64,000 bases of DNA from Candidatus Sabulitectum silens (lineage in GTDB: Bacteria > Fermentibacterota > Fermentibacteria > Fermentibacterales > JCC-6), in the NCBI GenBank assembly GCA_001875255.1, contig MJAN01000001.1, positions 372,001 to 436,000 on the forward strand. The letters run 5' to 3'. Made by a program: the position numbers and the translations under genes. Under the pieces are notes generated by a model. It saw only the letters and a list, made by a program, of their open reading frames with translations. It was not told the origin of the DNA and did not search any database. Shown one piece after another: positions 39,101 to 46,981 of this stretch (the stretch's first letter is position 1; the number at the start of each line of letters is the position of its first letter).

Positions 39101-40429
39101 TTGTCCCTTCCGGTTATCTTCTCGGTGTCCTTTCTCCTCGTATATGTTTACATAGCCTTCGGAAACCGGTTCAGGGGCGGAGTGGTCTGGGCCGGAGCAG
39201 GCCTTGCCATAGGCGCGGCGACACTGGCCGGGCTTCATGTGGACATAACCACCATTCTCGGCATGGTAAACTGGAACGTTCTTCTTATCTTTTCAGGCAT
39301 ACTGTTATCAGCAGAGGTCCTGATAGACGCCGGGGTGCCCTCTCACCTGGCGGCCAGAATAATATCCATGAGCCGGAACTACGGCTGGGCGGCCATGCTT
39401 ATCTGCGGTCTTTCCAGCGTGATATCCATATTCGTGGACAATGTGGCCACGGTTATGATAGTGGCCCCCATCGCACTGGAGGTAAGCAGGAGGAACAGCG
39501 CCAACCCTGTTGTCCTCCTGATAGGGGTAGCCATAGCCAGCAACCTCCAGGGAACCGGTACACTGGTTGGTGACCCGCCCTCCATGATACTGGCTGCCAG
39601 CGAGAACATGGGCTTCAACGACTTCTTCTTCATGAAGGGAAGACCGGGAATATTCTGGGCGGTTCAGCTGGGCGCCGTGGCCAGCTTCTTCGTTCTCTAC
39701 CACTTCCTGGGGCGGGACAGGGGCCATGTGCCGAAGATAGCCATTCCCCCAGTGGCCAGCTGGATTCCCGCTTGCATACTGGCTGGTATAATCGTTGGTC
39801 TTGCGGTGATCAGCTTCATCAGCCCCGGGGTTCACCTCACCGCGGGACTGATATGCATGGGCGGCGGTTTTCTCTCCCTGGTATGGTACGCCCTGTTCCG
39901 GCGGACCAGAGCCCATCACTTCCAGGACCTGGGCAACCGCAGGACCAGACATGTGGTGAAGGCCTTCGACATCGACACCCTTTTTCTTCTGGCGGGAATA
40001 TTCTTCATGGTGTCCGCCCTGGATCTTTACGGGGTGATGGACGGCGTGGGAAGGGTCCTCGCCGGTCTCTCCGGGGGCAATCCCCTCACCGCGTACATAA
40101 TAATAGTAACAGGTTCCCTTCTTTTCAGCGCCTTCGTGGACAATGTGCCCTTCGTTACCGCAATGATACCGGTTACCCATTCCCTTGCGGCCACCATGGG
40201 CCACACCGGCCAGGAGCACCTGTACCTCACCTTCGGACTTCTCATAGGCAGCTGTCTCGGGGGGAACATTTCCCCTGTTGGGGCCGCGGCGAACATAGTT
40301 TCCGTTTCCATACTGAAGAAGAACGGCTACAGGGTCAGCTTCTGGGAGTTCGTACGGGTGGGGCTTCCCTTCACCCTGGCCGCAACGGCGGTGGGGGCGG
40401 CTTTCATCTGGTTCGTGTGGCACCCGTGA
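39101..40429 (+). CDS. ArsB/NhaD-family permease
   Basis: TTG at 39101 follows GGGGAGAGGAG. The intact 442-residue protein has eleven or so hydrophobic segments. It belongs to the ion transporter superfamily that includes ArsB, NhaD and SLC13: VNWNVLLIFSGILLSAEVLI, SVISIFVDNVATVMIVAPIA, and the duplicated half SLLFSAFVDNVPFVTAMIPV, where each half carries the F-V-D-N-V hairpin motif. GTLVGDPPSMILA and GGNISPVGAAANIV are the two re-entrant loop signatures of the family. Substrate could be sodium/proton exchange, arsenite or an organic anion; the sequence alone does not decide. It is followed by aroB with an overlap of 4 bases. Confidence 0.88.
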   Translation: MSLPVIFSVSFLLVYVYIAFGNRFRGGVVWAGAGLAIGAATLAGLHVDITTILGMVNWNVLLIFSGILLSAEVLIDAGVPSHLAARIISMSRNYGWAAMLICGLSSVISIFVDNVATVMIVAPIALEVSRRNSANPVVLLIGVAIASNLQGTGTLVGDPPSMILAASENMGFNDFFFMKGRPGIFWAVQLGAVASFFVLYHFLGRDRGHVPKIAIPPVASWIPACILAGIIVGLAVISFISPGVHLTAGLICMGGGFLSLVWYALFRRTRAHHFQDLGNRRTRHVVKAFDIDTLFLLAGIFFMVSALDLYGVMDGVGRVLAGLSGGNPLTAYIIIVTGSLLFSAFVDNVPFVTAMIPVTHSLAATMGHTGQEHLYLTFGLLIGSCLGGNISPVGAAANIVSVSILKKNGYRVSFWEFVRVGLPFTLAATAVGAAFIWFVWHP

Positions 40430-41418
40430 AGGCCATGAAGTTCACATTCCCCAGGAGTACGGCGGAAACCCGGGTCAGATTCTTTGACTCAGTGGAGGAC
40501 ATTCCCCTGAATGGGGACATGATGATAACCGACGCCCGGGTATCAGAGCTCCACCGGAAGGAGCTGCCCGGGGGCGTTCACAGGCTGGACATACCCGGAG
40601 GAGAGGGGTGCAAGACCCCGGAAATCCTCTGCGCCATCTGGGAGGAAATGGCCCGGGCTGGCCTCAGGCGGGATTCCACCGTGGCGGTTACAGGGGGGGA
40701 CCCTCTGCGACGTGGGGCCTTCGCAGCATCCACCTGGAAGCGGGGGTTGAACCTGGTCCTGGTGCCCACCACACTTCTCTGCATGGTGGATGCGGCCCTG
40801 GGTGGAAAGACCGCTGTGAACGCCGGCAGGGAAAAGAATCAGGCGGGAACCATCTATCCCGCATCTGAAATACTTGTGTGCCCCGGTTTCCTGGACACCC
40901 TCCCCGAGACCGAGGTTCTCAGCGGTGTCGCCGAGGCCCTGAAAACCGCGGTGATCGGTGACAGGTCCATAGTCGACCACCTTCAGGAAAGGAACTGGAT
41001 GGAGGTCGTCAGAGGCTGCATGACGGTGAAGGGAGCCATTGCCGGCGGGGATCTCGAGGAGACCGGCCAGCGAAGGCTGCTCAACCTCGGGCACACGGTG
41101 GGGCATTGCCTTGAAGGTGCCAGCGGTTTTGCCATACCCCACGGGATCGCTGTGGCAATGGGCATTCCCGTGGCAGCAAGAATGGGCGGGCACCAGGATT
41201 TCGCCAGGGAGTTCATAGAAAGGGCCGCCGGGCTGGGAATCGACACCGCTATTCCCCGGGAGATCACCCCGGAGGCCGCACTCGCATTCCTTTCCGCAGA
41301 CAAGAAGAGCACCGAAAGGGGCAGGACCTGGATCATTCCCCGTGGCTGGGAGAACTGCGTGCAGGTGGTCTTTAGCCCGGAGGAGGAGAAGGAGCTCCTG
41401 AAAAGGTCATGGCGGTAG
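40426..41418 (+). CDS. aroB: 3-dehydroquinate synthase
   Basis: AroB makes 3-dehydroquinate from DAHP, the second step of the shikimate pathway. GTG at 40426 overlaps the previous stop; ATG at 40435 is an alternative. The NAD-binding part shows RRDSTVAVTGG, then LNLVLVPTTLLCMVDAALGG and KTAVNAGREKNQAGTIYPA, and the metal site is LLNLGHTVGHCLE with IPHGIAVAMGI. The glycine-rich loop reads VTGGDPLRRGAFAAST where the family has GGGxxxDxxGFxA. Adding three missing G residues between 40691 and 40720 gives TGGGTLCDVGAFAAS, so the open frame conceals three clustered deletions. Length is about 330 residues, slightly short. It precedes tatC with a 10-base overlap. Confidence 0.93.
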   Translation: MKAMKFTFPRSTAETRVRFFDSVEDIPLNGDMMITDARVSELHRKELPGGVHRLDIPGGEGCKTPEILCAIWEEMARAGLRRDSTVAVTGGDPLRRGAFAASTWKRGLNLVLVPTTLLCMVDAALGGKTAVNAGREKNQAGTIYPASEILVCPGFLDTLPETEVLSGVAEALKTAVIGDRSIVDHLQERNWMEVVRGCMTVKGAIAGGDLEETGQRRLLNLGHTVGHCLEGASGFAIPHGIAVAMGIPVAARMGGHQDFAREFIERAAGLGIDTAIPREITPEAALAFLSADKKSTERGRTWIIPRGWENCVQVVFSPEEEKELLKRSWR

Positions 41419-42135
41419 GGTCCGAAGACGGCGGTTCCTTCTGGGATCATCTGGAAGAGTTCAGGAAACGGCTTTTCATAGCCGCCGGAACCGTGGCGGT
41501 CATGTCGGCGGTGGCCTTTTTCTTCAGCGGAAGGATCACCGGCTATGTCACTGGCACATCCCCTGTGGATCTGGCAGCCCTGGCCCCGGCGGAGGCCATA
41601 ACCGCCCACCTCAAACTGGCTGTGACCGCCGGTGTCATAGCCGCCTCACCGGTAATATTGTTTCAGATATGGAGGTTCATAGCCCCGGGTCTTACGAGAG
41701 GGAGCGGAGGGCGGTTCTAACGGTTACCGCCGCCGGGGCGGTCCTCTTCACCGCCGGGGCCGCCTTCGCCTGGTTCATGATGCGAAAGCCGGCCCTTGTG
41801 CTTTCCAGAGCTTCGAAACCGGGAACATCACGGGATTCTGGAGCGTCTCCAGCTACATAGACTTCATCGGGACATTCCTTCTTGTTTTCGGGGCGGCCTT
41901 TCAGCTTCCCCTGGCCGTGCTGTTCCTTGTTCGCTCGGGGATTGTGGAACCATCCGATCTAGCCTTCTACAGAAGGCACATAATCGTGGGGCTTCTCATC
42001 CTGGCGGCGGTGCTCACCCCACCTGATCCACTTACCCAGGTAATGCTGTCACTGCCTCTGTATATTCTTTTTGAGCTGAGCCTGCTGGCGGCAAGGGCAG
42101 CCTTCAGAAAACCAGGGGATCAGGGGAAACCATGA
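41409..42135 (+). CDS. tatC: Sec-independent protein translocase subunit TatC (two frameshifts)
   Basis: TatC is the membrane receptor for twin-arginine signal peptides. The start MAVGSEDGGSFWDHLEEFRK includes the diagnostic H-L-x-E-x-R-x-R. The first helix follows (LFIAAGTVAVMSAVAFFFSG), then PAEAITAHLKLAVTAGVIAA and SPVILFQIWRFIAPGL, where P-x-x-x-Y/F-Q-x-W-x-F-x-x-P-G-L is the strongest TatC signature. Missing bases near 41695 and 41810 divide it into three frames. The end restores FLLVFGAAFQLPLAVLFLVR and LAAVLTPPDPLTQVMLSLPL, also typical. Length is about 242 residues with six helices. No tatA or tatB is adjacent. Confidence 0.93.
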
Positions 42136-42177
42136 AAGTTCAGCTGTTTTCAGCGAAGGTTTGAGAAGGAGATCCAG

Positions 42178-43572
42178 ATGCCCCGAAGAGACCTGTGTTC
42201 AGCAATTTTCCTGGGGATGTTCGCGGTGTTTACCCTATGGGCTTTCTCCCCTGCCCTGAGATCATTCTTCGATCCCCAGGATTTCATCACCTTTCTCAAT
42301 CCCGGGAAGGCTGATACACCCTATCTTCAGTTCCTGAAAGAAGGCTGGAGCTGGCAGAACGACCAGGGGGAGCTTGTGGGCTTTTTCAGACCCCTTCCAA
42401 GCACCATGTACCTGGTGGAGTATCAGTTCTTCGGTTTTCCGCAGCTGCTTACAAGACCGTAACCTTCCTTCTTCACCTGACCTGTTCACTGCTGGTGGCC
42501 ATGACGGTGTTCTCTCTGACCGGGAGAAAGACCATCTCCGCCTGGGGCGGAATGATGTTCGCCCTGCATCCGGGCACCGCCGGCGCCGTTGCCATTATCG
42601 TAACAAGACCGGACATAATAGCAACTCTGTTCTCCATCCTTGCCCTCCGCTCAGCCCTGGGACTGGGGCGGAAGGAGGAGTTCTCCCATTCCTCGCTGCT
42701 GCCCGCCCTTTATACCGCTCTGGCGCTTTCAGGGAAGGAACTTGGAGTGGCGAACCTCTTTGCCCTTCCCCTGGTCTACTTCCTGTGGTCTTCCGGAAAG
42801 AGGAACAGGAAGAACACACTGTATTTCCTCTCTTCTCTGATCCTGGTGGGGTCCTCTTCTTCGCTGTCAGGTTCCATATCTTCGGAAATGTAGGCGGTTA
42901 TGAAACCAGACCGCCCCTTTCCTCCTCCCTTGCATGGGTGCCCGTCGTTGTCTCCCAGGCTGCAGGAACCGCCTATTTCACCGGTCCTCTCAAGATAGTC
43001 GTGGTCCTGGCCGAAATGCTCCTTATCGTTGCCTTTCTCCTGAGGAATGGCAAGAAGGGCTTCAGGGAGCTGTTCCTGGCCATCCTGATCACTGGGATTT
43101 ACAGTTTTCAATCCCTTCTGTCCTTCCCTGAACCCCATTATGTGTATGTATCCGCTGCTTTCACAACCATATTCTTCGTGTATTTCTTCAGTTCCCTCGG
43201 GCTGGGAACGAAGGGCTGGAAGCCCCGGGGATTATTTGTCGCGGTAATTGCCATTGCAGGTTTTGCCACAAGACGTGAAGCGGTGATGCTTGATGAACTC
43301 ACAGAGGCGAAGGAAAGGGTTTACAGAGGGCTTGAGGCTGTTACCCCGGAGTTGTCCGGGATCGATCCGGAGGAGTGCTATGTGATCATATCAAGGAGCT
43401 CGGCCGAGGGGCTGGAGATGAAGAACGTGCCCCTGTACATGACCTACATCGACCGGGTCCACTGCGATCTCATACTGACGGACAGAACCATTAACAGCGA
43501 AGGCGGAGCCCCTCTTCTGATATGGAACGGTGAGGAAGTTGAACTCGTCAGGGGGATCAACCCTTCAGGTGA
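42178..43572 (+). CDS. Polytopic membrane protein, GT-C glycosyltransferase-like (frameshifted)
   Basis: ATG at 42178 follows GAAGGAGATCC. The first helix (AIFLGMFAVFTLWAFSPAL) is followed by a loop with DPQDFITFLN and GFFRPLPSTMYLVEYQFFG, then YKTVTFLLHLTCSLLVAMTV and GGMMFALHPGTAGAVAIIVT. The loop acidic residues, R-P-L, and H-P-G-x-x-x-x-V sequence resemble TMTC/PMT-type GT-C enzymes that use polyprenyl-phosphate sugars. About ten helices are present in all, and the last 100 residues are soluble (TPELSGIDPEECYVIISRSS). Shifts occur near 42455, 42860 and 43550; the last gives the ending RGDQPFR. Length is about 465 residues. It converges on the SDR gene with a 16-base overlap. Confidence 0.6.
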
Positions 43573-44452
43573 AGCCCTTCGACCACCGCCCTTACCGTTC
43601 TGCGGAAGTCTTTTTCAGGCCTCCACCCCAGTGTTTCGAATATCCGTGAGATATCGGCATGGATCACAGGGATGTCCTTTTCCCCCTGGGACCCTCCTCT
43701 ACGGCGAAGCTGGTTCCCATTTCCTCCTGCAGCGCATCTACCACTTCCCTGCCGGACCTGGGGACTCCGGTTCCCACATTGAAGGTCCCTGGAACTTCGG
43801 CAACCGCCATTCTCACCAGGGCGGAAGCCGCATCCTCCACATCGATGAGGTCCCTCTTCGTTGAAAGGGGGCCTGTCCTCAGCGGGGGAGACGCCTTGCC
43901 GGAGAGGATTTTCAGAAGCCCTTCGGCAACCGCCGGAACCATCATTTCCGGGCCCTGTCCCGGGCCGAAGAGATTGAAGAGCCGTGCCGTGGACAGCATA
44001 ATGCCCCACCGGCGGCAGATGCTTTCGGCGGTTCTTTCCTTTTCCAGGACTGAAAGGCCGTAATCCGTTACGGGACAAGTTTTGTCGGCCTCCGCGACAA
44101 GTCCCGACCGGGAGGCCGGGATGCCGTAAACGGAGCAGGAACTCGCCAGAACCAATGACCGGCATCTCCCTGCAAGGGTTTCAATAAGAAGGGATGTTCC
44201 CTGAACGTTCAGACTGGTCATCCGTTGGATGGAACCCCTGGTTCCCGCGAGGTGGATCACCGAATCAAAGGTCTTTCCCTCCAGTGCCGCGGAAAGGTCT
44301 TCCCGGTCGGTGAGATCGCAGCGAAGGAAATGGCAGTTGCTTTCCCCCGGCGGCACCAGATCCAGGGCGGTGGTACTGATCCCCCTGTCCAGGAGAAGGG
44401 GAATAACCCTTCCGCCCAGGAAACCCGATGCACCGGTGAGGAGAACCCTCAT
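43557..44452 (-). CDS. NAD-dependent epimerase/dehydratase (extended SDR) lacking the YxxxK lysine
   Basis: This extended short-chain dehydrogenase of about 298 residues acts on nucleotide sugars. The cofactor loop is LLTGASGFLGGRVIPLLLDR, followed by FLRCDLTDREDL, SVIHLAGTRGSIQ and LVLASSCSVYG. The active-site helix reads DYGLSVLEKERTAESICRRW: the Tyr is present (codon 44062-44060) but the position four residues later, normally Lys, is Val (codon 44050-44048). LFNLFGPGQGPEMMVPAVAE and KRDLIDVEDAASALVRMAV complete the fold. A missing base near 43670 hides the last 38 residues. It is the last gene of a minus-strand sugar-nucleotide cluster and abuts the nucleotidyltransferase stop. Loss of Lys would normally abolish or alter catalysis. 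Confidence 0.85.
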
Positions 44453-45176
44453 CTATGGTATTTCTCGAAGATATATGGACGGGTCCATGGTGAACTCCTC
44501 CTGGGCGGCGGCATAGTCGTCGGGATTGCCTATGTCCAGCCAGCGGGCGGTACTCAGCTCGCAGTTGACCGGCTCCCCTGAGGCTATGAGGGAGTTCACC
44601 AGCTCGGGGAAATCCATTCTCTGGCCGTCCTGGATGTAACTTAAAGCCCTTTTTGAATAGGCGTATATGCCCATGCTTACATTATGTTCATATACGGGCT
44701 TTTCCAGATATTCGCTGACGCTGCTTCCGTTGTGCTTCACCACACCCAGCTGAAGCCTCACGGTTTTTCTGTGCATTGCATGGTAAGGGCGGCATCGGAA
44801 CAGAGATGGTTCCGGAAGAGCTTTTCGAAATCCATTGTGGTGAACAGGTCGCCGTTCAGAACGAGGAAGTTGTCCGGCAGACCGGAGATCCGGCGGAGAG
44901 GGCCGGCGGTTCCCAGGGGTTTCTGCTCCTTTATCCAGGAAAAGACTATGCCCTTCTTCTTCAGGGGATGGTTGTGAAATAGGCTTCCAGAAGCTCGGCC
45001 AGATATCCCGTGGAGAAAATGAGTTCATTGAAGCCGAAGGATACCAGCTGCCTGACCAGTATCTCCACAACGGATACTGCCCCAGGGGGACCAGGGTTTC
45101 GGAAAGACAGCGGTATAGGGGCAAGCCTTGTTCCTTTACCTCCGGCAAGGATTACGGCAACCCTTCTTTCACTCAT
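44453..45176 (-). CDS. Sugar-phosphate nucleotidyltransferase (heavily frameshifted)
   Basis: ATG at 45176 overlaps the dehydratase stop (ATGA). The product begins MSERRVAVILAGGKGTRLAP, the nucleotide-binding G-x-G-T-R signature of the NTP_transferase family. VSVVEILVRQLVSFGFNELI and FSTGYLAELLEAYF follow, then after shifts KEQKPLGTAGPLRRISGLPD and FLVLNGDLFTTMDFEKL (metal Asp), and at the end VSEYLEKPVYEHNVSMGIYA, SYIQDGQRMDFPELVNSLI and ARWLDIGNPDDYAAA. At least four frameshifts occur, near 45115, 44975, 44935 and 44770. Length is about 242 residues. It would charge a sugar 1-phosphate with a nucleotide; the ending G-x-P-x-D-Y-x-x-A is typical of mannose or heptose guanylyltransferase-like members. 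Confidence 0.85.
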
Positions 45177-46149
45177 ATCCTGTACCCCCTCAGCCTGTAA
45201 TGGGAAGGATGGGACCTTATCCACTCAGCGGTGATCTCAAGGCCTTCTTCAAGCGATACTCGGGGCTCCCAGCCGGTCAGCCTGCGGGCCAGTTCGGATG
45301 AGGCGACGAGCCTGGATACTTCGCTTGAAGGGGCCTGACCCTTGATGGGTCCTCAGATCTGACGGAAATGCCCTCTCTGCCCGCCGCCCTTATGGCCAGC
45401 CGGGCAAGGTCTCCTATGGATATCTCCCGTCCCGTGCCGAAGTGAACCGTTCTACCCGTGGCTTCCGGGGTCTTCGCAAGGGCGATGAATGCCCTTGCGG
45501 TATCGTCCACGAAGACGAAATCCCTTGTGGGTGTGGCGGACCCTATCTCAACTTCGTCGGCAAAAAGAGCCTGGGCAAGAATGGATGGTATAACGGCCCT
45601 TTGAGACTGCCCGGGACCGTATGTGTTAAAGGGCCGGCACACCACCGTGGGGAGACCGAAGGCGGCATGATAGCTCAGGGCCAGCTGGTCCCCTCCGGTT
45701 TTGGACGCCGCATAGGGGGACTGGGCGTTGAGGGGATGGGATTCGGTTATGGGCACATCCCTTGCTGATCCGTAAACCTCGCTGGTGGAGGTTGTAACAA
45801 CCCTGGCACCGGTTTCCAGGGCGGCGTTCAGGACATTGAGCGTACCGCCGGTGTTAACCGATACCACATCCGATGGACACTCATAGGAGTATGGAATGCC
45901 TATCAGGCTGCCAGGTGAAACACGGTATCGCAGCCCTTCATTGCTTTTTAACCATTTCCGGGTTCCGGATGTCGCCGTAAAATGGCGCTATGGAATTCTT
46001 CATGTCCTCGGGCAGGGTTTCCAGAAGGCCCATGGATGAAGATGAAGTGTAACGAAGGAAACAGTTTACCCTGTAGCCTGATTCAAGAAGTAACCGCACG
46101 AGACGGTGTCCAATGAAACCGCCGGCACCGGTAATGAGTATTTTTTCAC
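45173..46149 (-). CDS. LegB-like NAD-dependent sugar-nucleotide 4,6-dehydratase (frameshifted)
   Basis: GTG at 46149 follows AAGGGG six bases upstream and gives VKKILITGAGGFIGHRLVRL. A second block, NCFLRYTSSSSMGLLE, resembles the Y-N-S-x-x-x-W-G-x-L segment of LegB-type dehydratases. The catalytic region is VVTTSTSEVYGSARDVPITE with SPYAASKTGGDQLALSYHAA (YxxxK present), then RPFNTYGPGQSQRAVIPSIL and PTRDFVFVDDTARAFIAL. Frameshifts near 45930, 45890 and 45350 break the N- and C-terminal thirds. The end reads WEPRVSLEEGLEITAEWIRS. Length is about 325 residues. LegB enzymes make 4-keto-6-deoxy intermediates for bacillosamine- or legionaminate-type sugars. With the adjacent nucleotidyltransferase it suggests a surface sugar made here. 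Confidence 0.82.
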
Positions 46150-46201
46150 TATAACCCCTTAGTTCTTCCCCCGGGGAAAAACATAATCATACGGAAGGAG
46201 G

Positions 46202-46924
46202 TCAGCGACCCAGCAGTTTTCTTCTGAAGAAGTAGACGCCCATCTCCCAGAGCATGTTGACTATTATGGAGGGTTTATCCAGGGATGACTGTCCTGAGGT
46301 CCTTGGCGTGTACTCGAACCCAACCTCGCAGATCTCCGTTCCCGTCCGACGGATCTCAGCGATGAGCTCGGCATCGTAGAAACAGCCGTTCGCCCTCAGT
46401 TTGATCCTTTTCACAAGGCTTCGGGAAACCACCTTCATGGAGAAGTTAACATCCCTCACGTTCAGACGGAAGAAGAACTGCACAAGGCCGTTGTAAACTC
46501 CGCTTAGAAGCCTTCTTCTGAAGCTTTCCCTTCTGCCCGCCCGGTACCCTATCACAGCATCGTACTTCTGAATGAGGGGGATGATGCTATCTATCCTGGT
46601 AACCTCAAAGGGCTCATCCCCATCGAGGTAGAGGATATAGTCCATGAAAGAATTCGCGAATCCCAGCCTTATGGCGCTGCCCAGGCCCTCCCTGCTTATC
46701 TGATGGATAACCCTTATATGAGGATCACTGCCGGCGATCCTGTCGGCGATCTCGGCGGTCCTGTCGGTGCTTCCGCTTTCTATCACAAGGATCTCGTAGT
46801 TGCTGAATCCCTTCTCGAGAACGGTCTGAAGGGCGGCAATGGCATTCTCCACATTGTTCTCTTCATTATAGACAGGAATAACAGCGGATATGGTTGGAGC
46901 TGGCGTTTTCTCGTCGACTGCCAT
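46202..46924 (-). CDS. Family 2 glycosyltransferase (DPM1/GtrB-like)
   Basis: The intact product of about 240 residues starts at ATG 46924, preceded by AAGGAT; an upstream in-frame TTG at 46963 is less likely. The GT-A fold is clear: ISAVIPVYNEENNVENAIAA, ILVIESGSTDRTAEIADRIA, the metal motif YILYLDGDEPFEV (DGD in place of DxD) and VNFSMKVVSRSLVKRIKLRA. DVNFSMKVVSR resembles the D-x-x-x-x-F-R/K region of polyprenyl-phosphate mannosyltransferases and related enzymes. There are no clear C-terminal membrane helices, although MLWEMGVYFFRRKLLGR may bind the membrane peripherally. It heads the sugar cluster, 58 bases after the cyclase gene. Confidence 0.85.
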   Translation of the reverse strand: MAVDEKTPAPTISAVIPVYNEENNVENAIAALQTVLEKGFSNYEILVIESGSTDRTAEIADRIAGSDPHIRVIHQISREGLGSAIRLGFANSFMDYILYLDGDEPFEVTRIDSIIPLIQKYDAVIGYRAGRRESFRRRLLSGVYNGLVQFFFRLNVRDVNFSMKVVSRSLVKRIKLRANGCFYDAELIAEIRRTGTEICEVGFEYTPRTSGQSSLDKPSIIVNMLWEMGVYFFRRKLLGR

Positions 46925-46981
46925 GAAAATCCTTAAAGGGTTGTTTGTGTCGGGGTCTGGCAAGAATACAGGGAGGCCGGG

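Noticed and set aside
46150-46201. Terminator in the gap between the GT2 and dehydratase genes (TTCCCCCGGGGAA)
   Set aside because: The palindrome has almost no loop, has no T-tract on the right side, and contains the ribosome site of the next gene.
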